A stretch of DNA of 64,000 bases from Erythrobacter sp. (GTDB lineage: Bacteria; Pseudomonadota; Alphaproteobacteria; Sphingomonadales; Sphingomonadaceae), in contig DAICXZ010000032.1 of NCBI GenBank assembly GCA_027311945.1, positions 124,001-188,000 on the forward strand, read 5' to 3'. The stretch's first letter is position 1. Each line of letters begins with the position of its first letter. Positions 51,413-59,511 of the stretch are shown piece by piece. A model generated the notes under the pieces. It had not been told where the DNA came from. It worked only from the letters and a program-made list of their open reading frames with translations, and ran no database searches. The translations under genes and the position numbers were made by a program.

Positions 51413-52897
51413 TTAGCTTACCTTCGAAGCGTCGAGCTTCGCGCGGCTGACCCAGGTTCCGTGGACCTGGCTGCGCAAGGCCAGCCCGGTCTTCACCTTG
51501 GCGATGGGGCCCTTCTCGACCGCGTCAGCTTCGATCACCCAGACCTCGCTGGAATAGTCCGCCGGATTGCCGCCCGGAGGGCCGTTGGGAATGTCGATGA
51601 CGGCCAGCAGCCAGCCGCCATGGCCTTCCTCGCTTGAGGGCACATGGGCCGGTTCGCTGATCGCGCTGGCGGGGGGCACTTCCATCATCGACACCCGGCC
51701 ATTGCCCACCTCGACGCGCAGCAGGGCGTTGAAGTTCGCCCCCACCGGTCCGCCGAGCATGGGCGGGCCCTTGGCCTCGGGGTTCATGCTCAGATACCAG
51801 GCATGGTTATAGGGGCGCCCCTGATCCTTGTCGGCCAGGCGGCACAGGTCGCCGGGAGGGCCGAGCGGACGCTCTGAAAACTCCGGCTGGTCCTTGCTCA
51901 TATCGAGCGTCCAGCGGGTGAGCGCGCCCTTGATGTCCTGCTGGGCGCGGTGGATGCCGCCCGCCTCGCGCATGAAGCTGAACGCATTGGTGTCGCTCAG
52001 GCACAGATCGATGTGGACAAGGTCGCCATCGTCGTAGGCATTGACCTCGTGGAAGCACGAGACGCCGACCGGGCCTTCGATCCAGACCATTTCCGACACG
52101 TCGCCATAGCGCGGCATGATGCCGATATAGCTCGGCTTCGACTGGTCGTGAGCCCAGTGCGCGCCGCCGTCCTTGAGCCGGGCGAGATCGGTCAGCGTGG
52201 GGAACACCGGGAAGATCGCGTATTTCTCGGTGATAACGAAGTCGTGGATGGTCGAGAGATAGGGCTGCTCGAACCACTGCTCCTTCACGAGGTTGCCGTC
52301 CTTGTCGGCGATGCAATAGGCGACGTTCGGATCGCACAGGCCGCCTGCCTCATAGCCGAAGAAGAACATCTCGCCGGTTTCGGGGTCGATCCGCGGGTGG
52401 GCGGTGAAGGTCTGGCTGCGGAGCTTGCCCTCATAGTCCCAGCGGCCAACGGTCTCCAGCGTATGCGGGTTGACCTCATAGCCGCGGCCGTCCTCCTTGG
52501 TCATGAACAGGCGGCCGCCGTGCCAGACCGGGGTGGTGTTGGCGAGCGTGCGGTCAGCGCCCTCGACGCTCGGATCATCGGTGAAGGGGTTGCGATAACG
52601 CCCGAACAGCGCGCGGCGGGCCTTCTTTTCCAACTTGTAGCGTTCGGTCTCGACATAGCGGATATCGAAATCTACTGCGCCGCCTTCGAAGTTGAAGCGG
52701 GCGATCATGCCATCATGGTTCAGTGCGATGTCGTCTTCGAACATCGGGGCATGAGCGTTGTCGGGCACGGCGCGGAAGAAGGCGCCCTCGATCTCGGCCG
52801 GGATCTCGCCCTCGACCGCGAGGTTGCGGAGCGACATCTCCACGCGCCGGGGCGTGTTGGTGCCGATGAAATGGATCGTTTGCGGATAGCTCGCCAC
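51413..52897 (-). CDS. Carotenoid-oxygenase family, lignostilbene-dioxygenase-like
   Basis: A 494-residue non-haem Fe(II) seven-bladed propeller enzyme. All four iron histidines are present: His167 (TFTAHPR), His218 (STIHDF), His283 (CFHEVNAY) and His479 (QVHGTW). Tyr101 and Lys134 fall at the same numbers I recall for the residues that grip the 4-hydroxyl of stilbenes in LsdA and NOV1. Residue 59 is Leu where LsdA has Phe. It would cleave a central C=C of a 4-hydroxystilbene or phenylpropene into two aldehydes. It is divergent from a MarR gene with a shared palindrome between. Confidence 0.88.
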   Translation of the reverse strand: MASYPQTIHFIGTNTPRRVEMSLRNLAVEGEIPAEIEGAFFRAVPDNAHAPMFEDDIALNHDGMIARFNFEGGAVDFDIRYVETERYKLEKKARRALFGRYRNPFTDDPSVEGADRTLANTTPVWHGGRLFMTKEDGRGYEVNPHTLETVGRWDYEGKLRSQTFTAHPRIDPETGEMFFFGYEAGGLCDPNVAYCIADKDGNLVKEQWFEQPYLSTIHDFVITEKYAIFPVFPTLTDLARLKDGGAHWAHDQSKPSYIGIMPRYGDVSEMVWIEGPVGVSCFHEVNAYDDGDLVHIDLCLSDTNAFSFMREAGGIHRAQQDIKGALTRWTLDMSKDQPEFSERPLGPPGDLCRLADKDQGRPYNHAWYLSMNPEAKGPPMLGGPVGANFNALLRVEVGNGRVSMMEVPPASAISEPAHVPSSEEGHGGWLLAVIDIPNGPPGGNPADYSSEVWVIEADAVEKGPIAKVKTGLALRSQVHGTWVSRAKLDASKVS

Positions 52898-52941
52898 GTG
52901 GTTACTCCCAAGTCTGATCTGCTGATTCTTGGCGGCAACGC

Positions 52942-52953
52942 TAACGCCTGTTA
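52942..52953. promoter_or_regulatory. Shared palindrome, site 2 (oxygenase/MarR divergent promoter)
   Basis: TAACGCCTGTTA fits TAACG-N2-CGTTA with one mismatch (TGTTA). It lies 44 bp upstream of the stilbene-oxygenase ATG and 63 bp upstream of the MarR start, the expected place for an autoregulatory operator. Confidence 0.6.
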
Positions 52954-53016
52954 CGGTGGAGGGAAAGGCCCGCTACGGTCAGGACAACGGAAAACAAGCC
53001 GGAGAAGGGAAGCGCG

Positions 53017-53553
53017 TTGGTAATCTACAGGCAAGGGGCGGCGGAAGAGACGGAGCGCGGATATGTCGCTCAAAGCGAAGCTGCCGCGATGCTACACCGG
53101 TTGCTGAAGCTGACCAATCGGCTGATGGCTCCGTTCAGCACGCACCTTTCGCACCGCTATCGCATCAGCCTCAACGAGTTCCGGGTGCTGATGACCATTG
53201 GCGCGCTCAAGCAAACCGCCAGCCACGAGGTGGCCGAACTGACCGGGGTGAACGCGATGAGCATCTCGCGCGCGGTGGCGACGCTTGAACGCCACGGCCG
53301 CATCGCCGTTTCCGTCGACGAGGCGAACCGGCGGCGCAAGTGGCTGAGCCTCACCGAAGAGGGTGAGCGATTGTACAAGCTGATGAAGCCGCAGAGCGAG
53401 CAGGTCGCGCATTATCTGTTCGATGCGATCAGCTCGGCCGAACTGGCGGCCTTTGGCGACATCGTCGAAAAGCTGATCGAGCGGCTCGATGCGACCGACG
53501 AGAACGGCAATTCGGTGTTCCTCGAAAGCACCAAGCCGCCGGTGGAAAGCTAG
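53017..53553 (+). CDS. MarR family transcriptional regulator
   Basis: A 178-residue winged-helix repressor. It shows AAAMLHRLLKLTNRLMAPFS, RISLNEFRVLMTIGALKQTA, recognition helix ELTGVNAMSISRAVATLERH and wing RIAVSVDEANRRRKWLSLTE. MarR proteins release DNA on binding phenolic ligands, which suits this region. A TTG at 53017 with GGAGAAGGGA upstream is taken as start; an in-frame ATG at 53089 would cut into helix 1. It is divergent from the stilbene oxygenase and is the best candidate to read the four shared palindromes. Confidence 0.88.
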   Translation: MVIYRQGAAEETERGYVAQSEAAAMLHRLLKLTNRLMAPFSTHLSHRYRISLNEFRVLMTIGALKQTASHEVAELTGVNAMSISRAVATLERHGRIAVSVDEANRRRKWLSLTEEGERLYKLMKPQSEQVAHYLFDAISSAELAAFGDIVEKLIERLDATDENGNSVFLESTKPPVES

Positions 53554-53586
53554 ACCCGGAAGGCTGGGACGGATAAGTCGCTTGGC

Positions 53587-54036
53587 ATGACACATACACC
53601 TTACGGCATGGACGAAGACAGCCGCCGCGCTGTTGAAGCTGACGTCACGCGGCTGATTCACGAATATACCTGGGCCAACGATGCCCAGGATTGGGAAGCC
53701 TGCGCCCGGCTTTACACCCAGGATGCGGTGTTCCGCCGCCCCAGCGGGGGCGAGCCGGTAATTGGCCGCGCGGCGATTCTGGAAAGCTTCCTGGCCCGCA
53801 AGCCGCGCGCGCAGCGCCATGCGATCGCCAACGTGCTGGTCGATGTCGAAGGCCCCGCCACCGCCCGTGCGAAAAGCGTGATCGTGCTCTACATGGGCGA
53901 TGCGGCGGACGATGGCGGCCTGCCGGTGCAGGATGCCAAGAGCCCGCTCATCGGCACCTTTACCGATCGCTGCGTGCTGACGCCCCACGGCTGGCGCTTT
54001 GCCGAGCGGGTCGGCGGGCTCGACTTCAGGCCGTAA
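53587..54036 (+). CDS. NTF2-like (SnoaL-type) protein
   Basis: A 149-residue single-domain NTF2-like protein: VTRLIHEYTWANDAQDWEAC, LYTQDAVFRRPSGGEPVIGR, ILESFLARKPRAQRHAIANV and FTDRCVLTPHGWRFAERVGG. The N-terminal helix pair and RHAIANVLV strand match the aromatic-ring-hydroxylase-beta/SnoaL-like group. From memory, Novosphingobium LdpA, a lyase that makes a stilbene from a lignin diarylpropane, is also NTF2-like; that link is only suggestive. It lies 33 bases after marR, likely cotranscribed, and overlaps the convergent MFS gene by 11 bases. Confidence 0.82.
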   Translation: MTHTPYGMDEDSRRAVEADVTRLIHEYTWANDAQDWEACARLYTQDAVFRRPSGGEPVIGRAAILESFLARKPRAQRHAIANVLVDVEGPATARAKSVIVLYMGDAADDGGLPVQDAKSPLIGTFTDRCVLTPHGWRFAERVGGLDFRP

Positions 54037-55246
54037 CCGCCGCCGGCTCCACCCGCTGCCGCACCAGCAGCGCGCGGCTCACCAGCAAGGCGACCAACAC
54101 GCAGACCAGCGCCGGGATTGCGGCCACGCCGAGGAAGGTCTGTGCGGGCACATTGGCCGCGATCATTGCGCCGCCCAGCGGAGGGCCGGCAAAGGCCCCA
54201 AGGCGCGCGACCAGCACGCCCATTCCCACCGCGCTTGACAGCAGCCTTGCGGGGAACAGGTAGGCGCACAGGCCGGGCAGCACCATGCCGCCCGCATTGG
54301 CCCCGCCAACGCCTACCATCAGCAGCAGCGTCCAGCGCGTCTGGTCGGGCGCGGTCAGCGCGATGGCGGCAAAGCTTGCGGCCATGGAGCCGAACAGCAG
54401 CGCCAGCGTCAGCCCCTTGTGCCAGCGATCAAGCAGCAGGCTCGCGCCGATACCGATGCCGAGCCCCGCGAGATTGGCCACGCCCGCTACCCGCGCGGCA
54501 TCGTCGAGGCTCAGGCCAGCGCCGGGCAGCACGGTCGGCAGCCACGAGTTGAGCAGGTAAAGATTGAGCGCGTTGAAGGCGAGCATCGCGGCGAACACTG
54601 CGAAGGGGAACAGCCAGGGCGCGCTGAACAGCACCAGTTGCGGCAGTTTCGCCTTGGGCGCGGAGGCATCAGCCGGTTCGCGCGCGGGCGCTCCGCCTTC
54701 GAGCGACAGGAACAGCGCCCCGGCCAGCACCACGGCGAAGGCACCGGGGACGATGAACAGCCCCTGCCAGCCGAATGCGGCGATCAGTTCGGGCGCGAGC
54801 AGCCCGGCCAGCGCGAGGCCCACCGGAATGCCCGCCGAGACGACTGCCATCAGCGTGGCGCGCAGTTTCTCGGGTGCGAGTTCGGAAGACAGCGCGCTGA
54901 CATTGGGTAGGCAGGCGCCGAGTGCGAGGCCGGTGAGCGTGCGCCAGAACAGGAAATGTTCGATGTCGCTCGAACTCGCCGTACCCAGAGTCGCCAGTCC
55001 GGTGCCGAGGCAGCCGAGCACGATCAGCGTGCGCCTGCCGAAGCGGTCGCCCAGCGGCGCGATCAGCGCGCCGCCAAGGCCCAGCCCGACCAGCAGCGCG
55101 GTGAAGACCCAGCCGAACCCGGCAGGATCGAGCCCGAGCGCAGCTTCGAGCCGCGGCACGGCGAGGCTCATGGCGGCAATATCGAAGCCTTCCATGATGA
55201 ACACACCTGCCAGCAAGGCGAGGGCGATGATGCGGCTGCTGGTCAT
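54026..55246 (-). CDS. MFS transporter, aromatic acid:H+ symporter (AAHS)-like
   Basis: A 406-residue, 12-helix carrier. It shows IIALALLAGVFIMEGFDIAA, the loop-2/3 signature PLGDRFGRRTLIVLGCLG and LTGLALGACLPNVSALSSEL, characteristic of the AAHS branch (PcaK, MhpT). A polar middle loop (EGGAPAREPADASAPKAK) separates the halves. It probably imports a phenolic acid from this pathway. ATG 55246 is chosen over 55264 because GGAAG lies just ahead and the first helix follows at once. Confidence 0.85.
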   Translation of the reverse strand: MTSSRIIALALLAGVFIMEGFDIAAMSLAVPRLEAALGLDPAGFGWVFTALLVGLGLGGALIAPLGDRFGRRTLIVLGCLGTGLATLGTASSSDIEHFLFWRTLTGLALGACLPNVSALSSELAPEKLRATLMAVVSAGIPVGLALAGLLAPELIAAFGWQGLFIVPGAFAVVLAGALFLSLEGGAPAREPADASAPKAKLPQLVLFSAPWLFPFAVFAAMLAFNALNLYLLNSWLPTVLPGAGLSLDDAARVAGVANLAGLGIGIGASLLLDRWHKGLTLALLFGSMAASFAAIALTAPDQTRWTLLLMVGVGGANAGGMVLPGLCAYLFPARLLSSAVGMGVLVARLGAFAGPPLGGAMIAANVPAQTFLGVAAIPALVCVLVALLVSRALLVRQRVEPAAVTA

Positions 55247-55278
55247 GTGCTTCCGTTCTCCCAAATCCCTCCGCTCAT

Positions 55279-55355
55279 CCTGAGCTTGTCGAAGGATCGT
55301 TCTTTTATCTTTGGTGCAGTGCTAGAAGGAAAGACCGCCCTTCGACAAGCTCAGG
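55279..55355. repeat. Sphingomonad-type extragenic palindromic pair
   Basis: CCTGAGCTTGTCGAAGG (55279-55295) is the exact reverse complement of CCTTCGACAAGCTCAGG (55339-55355). The 17-bp arms frame a 43-bp AT-rich spacer. The element lies between two same-strand genes (start 55246 and stop 55371) and may act as a transcript barrier or mRNA end. Confidence 0.85.
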
Positions 55356-55370
55356 GCGAGCGGTGGTGGT

Positions 55371-56222
55371 TCAGCTCCGCAAATCCCACGGGCTCGGCAT
55401 CCGATATGGCACCGTCAGGAAATCGGCTTCGATCTGCCGGATCGCCCCGTCGACGATCTTGAAGGCCTCGGCCAGGTAGTACGAATGCGGGCGGCGCACC
55501 GGGCTTTGTGCGGGCGTGCCGTCGACAAGAGTGTAGTCGCCGATGCGGCCCGAATGGTCGATAAAGCCATAGGCCAGCACCAGCCCCTGCTCCACATCGA
55601 CCAGCGGGAAGCGTCGTGCACGCAGGTCATCGTCATAGCGATACCAGCCGAGCGCGAACTGCTCCTCGCAGCCGAACCTTGCGATGGGCAGCGGGAAATC
55701 GGCATTGTTGGTGGTCTGCACCCCGTTCTCGACCCGGTTGCATTCCGGGTGGAAGCGGGTGCGGATCGTCCCGTCGTTGCGCTCGATGGTCTCGAAGTAG
55801 CCGTTGGCGATGCGCACCAGCTCTTCGCGCGCGGCGGGGGCGGCGGGCAGGGCCATCTCGGGTTTATCGTGGAAAAACTGCGGGCCGAAGGGAAAACCCT
55901 CGTCCTTGTTGCGCGCGACTGCCGTCTCGACTCCGGTGATCCGCCCATCGGCCACCTCAAGCCTGATGCAGCAGGGGTTGAGCGCATCCGATTCCTCGAC
56001 TGCGGTGAACACGGCGACCTGTCCCTGCTCTGGATCGGCCATCCGCAACTGATAGGGATCGCGCGCCGTGATCGTGTTCCACAGCCCGTCCCCCACGGCG
56101 AGTGCCACGTTGTTCTCGGTGTTGAACACCTCGCTCGCAAAGGGTGCCCGTTCGGTCGCCTGCACTTCGAGTGCGGCGAGATAGGCGTCAAGCACAGCGT
56201 AAAGTTCGGTTCTGCTGGTCAA
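55371..56222 (-). CDS. Unknown protein of the aromatic region, possible double NTF2-like fold
   Basis: A 283-residue soluble protein without signal peptide. It opens RTELYAVLDAYLAALEVQAT, which resembles the first helix of NTF2-like proteins. A second similar helix, AAREELVRIANGYFETIERN, starts near residue 130, suggesting two such domains in tandem. Between them lie CCIRLEVADGRITGVETAVA and a Pro-rich stretch; the end is QIEADFLTVPYRMPSPWDLR. No known family is recognised. It is divergent from an SDR-flavocytochrome operon, with a perfect TAACG-N2-CGTTA palindrome in the 86-bp gap. Confidence 0.72.
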   Translation of the reverse strand: MTSRTELYAVLDAYLAALEVQATERAPFASEVFNTENNVALAVGDGLWNTITARDPYQLRMADPEQGQVAVFTAVEESDALNPCCIRLEVADGRITGVETAVARNKDEGFPFGPQFFHDKPEMALPAAPAAREELVRIANGYFETIERNDGTIRTRFHPECNRVENGVQTTNNADFPLPIARFGCEEQFALGWYRYDDDLRARRFPLVDVEQGLVLAYGFIDHSGRIGDYTLVDGTPAQSPVRRPHSYYLAEAFKIVDGAIRQIEADFLTVPYRMPSPWDLRS

Positions 56223-56266
56223 GTTCCTCTCCCTCTCTTGACTCGATGCCTCTCTAGAGGAAAAGT

Positions 56267-56278
56267 AACGCTCGTTAA
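56267..56278. promoter_or_regulatory. Shared palindrome, site 3 (unknown protein/SDR divergent promoter)
   Basis: TAACGCTCGTTA is a perfect TAACG-N2-CGTTA palindrome, 30 bp upstream of the SDR ATG and 44 bp from the divergent start. It is one of the two best copies of the element and heads the flavocytochrome operon. Confidence 0.68.
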
Positions 56279-56308
56279 AGTCGCGAGCTGAGCGATTGGG
56301 AGAGAACT

Positions 56309-57076
56309 ATGGATCCGGCAGGCAAGGTGGCGCTCGTCACCGGCGGCAACTCAGGGCTTGGCGCGGGTGCGGCAGAGCGGCTCGCGGTGCTCGGCGCAAC
56401 GGTGGTGAGCTGCGATGTGGCGGGCGAAGCGCCTGCGGACGCCGAGTTCATCCAATGCGACGTATCCGACGAGGCCAGCGTAAAGGTCGCCGTGGCCGAG
56501 GTGATCGCGCGCCATGGCCGGATCGACATCTGCTGCAACAATGCAGGCGTGGGCGGCCTCGGCCCCATCGCGACCGCTGACGGGCCGGGCAACATTGCCG
56601 ATTTCGCCCGCGTGATCGGGATCAACCTGATGGGTGCGGTGCATGTGGCCGCGCACGTCGGCCATGCCATGATCGCCAACGAACCGAGCGGGGCCGATGG
56701 CGAGCGCGGGGTGATTGTGAACACCTGCTCAATCGCCAGCTTCGAGGGGCAGGAAGGCATGGGCGCCTACACCGCCGCCAAGGCCGCGCTGAAGGAGCTG
56801 ACGCTGGTCTGGGCGCGTGACCTGTCGCGTCATGCGATCCGCGTGAATGCGGTCGCACCCGGCTTCATGGCGACTCCGCTGGTGGCGATGCTGCCGCCCG
56901 ATCTGGTGGCTGAACTGCTGCGCGACGTGGAGTTCCCCAAACGCGCGGGAACGGGCGAAGACTTCGCCGCCGCCGTCGAATTTCTCATCCGCACCCCGCT
57001 GGTCAACGGCGAGGTGCTGCGGCTCGATGGCGGCGCTCGTCCGCCTGCCCGCACTCAATGGGCCTCTGGCCAGTAA
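56309..57076 (+). CDS. Short-chain dehydrogenase/reductase
   Basis: A 255-residue SDR with VALVTGGNSGLGAGAAERLA, the NNAGVG motif, NTCSIASFEGQEGMGAYTAAK (Ser, Tyr, Lys) and RVNAVAPGFMATPLV. The layout is close to the HSD10/3-hydroxyacyl-CoA dehydrogenase branch. It would oxidise the benzylic alcohol made by the flavocytochrome encoded next, an inference from order. It lies 12 bases before the flavoprotein gene and 30 bp after the shared palindrome. Confidence 0.9.
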   Translation: MDPAGKVALVTGGNSGLGAGAAERLAVLGATVVSCDVAGEAPADAEFIQCDVSDEASVKVAVAEVIARHGRIDICCNNAGVGGLGPIATADGPGNIADFARVIGINLMGAVHVAAHVGHAMIANEPSGADGERGVIVNTCSIASFEGQEGMGAYTAAKAALKELTLVWARDLSRHAIRVNAVAPGFMATPLVAMLPPDLVAELLRDVEFPKRAGTGEDFAAAVEFLIRTPLVNGEVLRLDGGARPPARTQWASGQ

Positions 57077-57088
57077 GGACGCTTCACC

Positions 57089-58651
57089 ATGGCAGACATA
57101 CCCCTTCCGCCCGGCTTCACCGCCATGAAGATGGACCAGGCCCGCGCCGAGCTTGAAACGCTGCTCGGGGCGAGAAAGGTGTTCTTCGAGGATCTCGACC
57201 GGACCACCTACAAGGACAAGTTCGCGGTCAACGATGCGGGCCATCACCCTTCTGGCGCGGTCGCGCCGGAAAGCGTGGAGGAAATTCAGGCCGTGCTGCG
57301 GGTGGCGAACCAGTATCGCCTGCCGATCTTCCCGATCGCACGCGGCAAGAACCTCGGTTACGGCGGCACCGCGCCGGTGCTGGCGGGCAGCGTGGTGATG
57401 GACCTGTCGCGGATGAAGAAGATCGAGTTCGATGCCGAACTCGGCACCGTGCTGCTCGAACCGGGCGTCGGCTTTTACGACCTTTACGACTATATCCGGC
57501 AGAACAACCTGCCCTACTGGCTTTCGACTCCCGGCAACTCCTGGGGCTCGGTGATGGGCAATGCGCTCGATCGCGGCGTCGGCTACACGCCCTATGGCGA
57601 GCACACGAAGAACATCTGCGGGCTGGAAGTGGTGCTGGCCAATGGCGAGGTGGTGCGTACCGGCATGGGCGCTTTCTCGAACGCGCCGACCTGGCAGGCC
57701 TATCCGTTCGGCTTCGGCCCCGGATGGGATCAGATGTTCGTGCAGTCGAACTACGGGATCGTCACCAAGATGGGCATGTGGCTGATGCCCGAGCCCGAAA
57801 GCCTGATGGGCATGGATGTCGAGTTCGACAAGAAGGAAGACCTGAAGGTGATGGTCGACACCATCGCCCCGCTGCGCCGCGAGCGGCTGCTGACCCAGAG
57901 CCCTTCGATCGGCAACTGGATGCGCGCCGCCTCGGTTCTGACCACTCGCGACCAGTGGTCCGACAAGCCCGGCGCGCTTGACGACAGCGCGATTGACGCA
58001 ATCCGCAAGCAGTTCAACATCGGCTGGTGGGGCGTCAGCTTGCGCCTCTATGGCCGCGAGGATGTGAACAAGGCGGCCTACAAGGTGCTGGAACAGGCGA
58101 TGGGCAATGCCGGCCCGATGTCGATCAAGCCGACCAGCTGGGTGAAGGGCGAGCCGATGGAGTACACCGGCTGGACCGGCACCCCGCTGACCTTCCCGAT
58201 GCAGAACGCCAACTGGTACGGCGGGCGCGGCGGCCACATTGGCTTTTCGCCCATTATCGAGCAGGATGGTGACAAGGCGCTGGCGCAATTTCGCCGCACC
58301 TATACGCGCTATCAGGAATATGGCGTCGACTATCAGGGCAGCTTCGCCTTTGGCGAGCGGCATCTCACCAACGTCAATGCGATGGTGTTCAACAAGGACG
58401 ATCCAGCCTTCATGGCCAAGATCGACCCGTTCTTCCGCACGCTGGTCGCCGACGCGAAGGAGCAGGGCTACGGCGAATACCGGACCCACCTCGATTACAT
58501 GGACCTGGTGGCCGACACCTATGACTACAACAACAATGCCCTGCGCCGCCTCAACGAGACGGTGAAGAACGCTCTCGACCCCAACGGGATCATCGCGCCG
58601 GGCAAGAGCGGCATCTGGCCCAAGGGCTTTGCACAGGAGCGCGGACAATGA
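57089..58651 (+). CDS. VAO/PCMH family flavoprotein (4-alkylphenol oxidising)
   Basis: A 520-residue FAD enzyme of the vanillyl-alcohol oxidase / p-cresol methylhydroxylase family. The FAD part has LPIFPIARGKNLGYGGTAPV and WLSTPGNSWGSVMGNALDRG with GVGYTPYGEH. The substrate part has GGHIGFSPI and GEYRTHLDYMD. His383 lies where I recall VAO and eugenol oxidase link FAD, and Tyr464-Arg465 match the phenolate-binding pair. The next gene encodes a cytochrome c with a 4-base overlap, so electrons go to cytochrome rather than oxygen, as in p-cresol, eugenol and pinoresinol hydroxylases. The substrate is a para-substituted phenol. Confidence 0.9.
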   Translation: MADIPLPPGFTAMKMDQARAELETLLGARKVFFEDLDRTTYKDKFAVNDAGHHPSGAVAPESVEEIQAVLRVANQYRLPIFPIARGKNLGYGGTAPVLAGSVVMDLSRMKKIEFDAELGTVLLEPGVGFYDLYDYIRQNNLPYWLSTPGNSWGSVMGNALDRGVGYTPYGEHTKNICGLEVVLANGEVVRTGMGAFSNAPTWQAYPFGFGPGWDQMFVQSNYGIVTKMGMWLMPEPESLMGMDVEFDKKEDLKVMVDTIAPLRRERLLTQSPSIGNWMRAASVLTTRDQWSDKPGALDDSAIDAIRKQFNIGWWGVSLRLYGREDVNKAAYKVLEQAMGNAGPMSIKPTSWVKGEPMEYTGWTGTPLTFPMQNANWYGGRGGHIGFSPIIEQDGDKALAQFRRTYTRYQEYGVDYQGSFAFGERHLTNVNAMVFNKDDPAFMAKIDPFFRTLVADAKEQGYGEYRTHLDYMDLVADTYDYNNNALRRLNETVKNALDPNGIIAPGKSGIWPKGFAQERGQ

Positions 58652-59106
58652 TCGGAAAGCACGGAAAGACGACGCTCGCCATCACCCTGGCTGGCGCACT
58701 GGCAGTGGCCGGATGCATGAGCATGGCAGCGGCGCAGGAAGGCGGCGCAACGCCGGAGGCCTCGGCCACCGACACGGCCCCCGCGCAGCCCGCGCCCCCA
58801 CCGAGTATGCCGCAGCCGATCACCTTGGCGGACCGGCCCAATGCCACTGGCGGCGAGGCGCTCTATGTCGAGAATTGCATGATGTGCCATGGCCCGGTGG
58901 GCATGGGCACGGGGCTGCTCGAACGCCGGGGCCGCGCGCATGCCGAGCTGGAGAAGCGCGGCGATCTTGCCGCTGCCTTCGTGGTGCTGGCCGCGCGCAA
59001 CGGCATCGGCAACATGCCCGCGATTCCGCGCGGCGAAGTCTCCGACGAGGAACTCCAGGCGATTGCCGACTATCTCGCGGCGGGCCCGCATGGAGGCGAG
59101 CAGTGA
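58648..59106 (+). CDS. c-type cytochrome subunit of the flavocytochrome
   Basis: A 152-residue periplasmic cytochrome. After a signal region (LAITLAGALAVAGCMSMAAA) and a Pro-rich linker comes one haem site, Cys77-x2-Cys80-His81 in NCMMCHGPVGMG. The sixth ligand is probably Met123 in GIGNMPAIPRGEVSDEEL. The fold matches the short cytochrome that partners PCMH-type flavoproteins. The signal also reads as a lipobox (LAVAGC), so membrane anchoring is possible. It overlaps genes on both sides by 4 bases. Confidence 0.9.
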   Translation: MIGKHGKTTLAITLAGALAVAGCMSMAAAQEGGATPEASATDTAPAQPAPPPSMPQPITLADRPNATGGEALYVENCMMCHGPVGMGTGLLERRGRAHAELEKRGDLAAAFVVLAARNGIGNMPAIPRGEVSDEELQAIADYLAAGPHGGEQ

Positions 59107-59471
59107 GGCTGACCCGCCGCTCGTTCGTCGCCGCTGCTGCGGCTTTGCCTGCCGCCGCTTCAGCCGCCGAGATCGGCTGGAAGGACGGCCACCAGACCGT
59201 GTTGCTGTTCGATCCGGCCCTTGCCGAGGGCCGCGCTTTTGCCGATGCGGGCTCGGCCTGGAACCGTGCGGTGATCGCCATCGAGGGTGACCGCGTGCGT
59301 TTCGGGCGCGAGCTGTTCGCGCGTCGTCCGGCCATCGTGCAGGGCGTGAGCCGCTCGGCCGATGCGCTGTTGCTCGAAGAGGTTGCGCAGGAAGCCGGCT
59401 ACGAACGCGTATCGCTTGAGCGCGACGGCCGCGCGATGAAGTGGGTACTGATGCCGAAGTTGCGGCGCTGA
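59103..59471 (+). CDS. Small TAT-exported accessory protein of the flavocytochrome operon
   Basis: A 122-residue protein starting at GTG 59103 inside the cytochrome stop (GTGA). LTRRSFVAAAAALPAAASAA is a twin-arginine signal. The mature part is about 100 residues, with GWKDGHQTVLLFDPALAEGR, AVIAIEGDRVRFGRELFARR and a basic C-terminus. No family is recognised and no cofactor motif is visible. The tight coupling suggests it helps assembly, export or electron transfer of the flavocytochrome. Confidence 0.75.
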   Translation: MRLTRRSFVAAAAALPAAASAAEIGWKDGHQTVLLFDPALAEGRAFADAGSAWNRAVIAIEGDRVRFGRELFARRPAIVQGVSRSADALLLEEVAQEAGYERVSLERDGRAMKWVLMPKLRR

Positions 59472-59478
59472 TCCACGG

Positions 59479-59502
59479 CCCTCTCCCCGAGAGGGGAGAG
59501 GG
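59479..59502. terminator. Bidirectional hairpin between convergent genes
   Basis: CCCTCTCCCC and GGGGAGAGGG pair perfectly over 10 bp with a GAGA loop, in the 40-bp gap between the flavocytochrome operon and the tannase-family gene. There is no T run; it may instead be a small REP-type repeat. Confidence 0.6.
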
Positions 59503-59511
59503 CGCGGCAAC

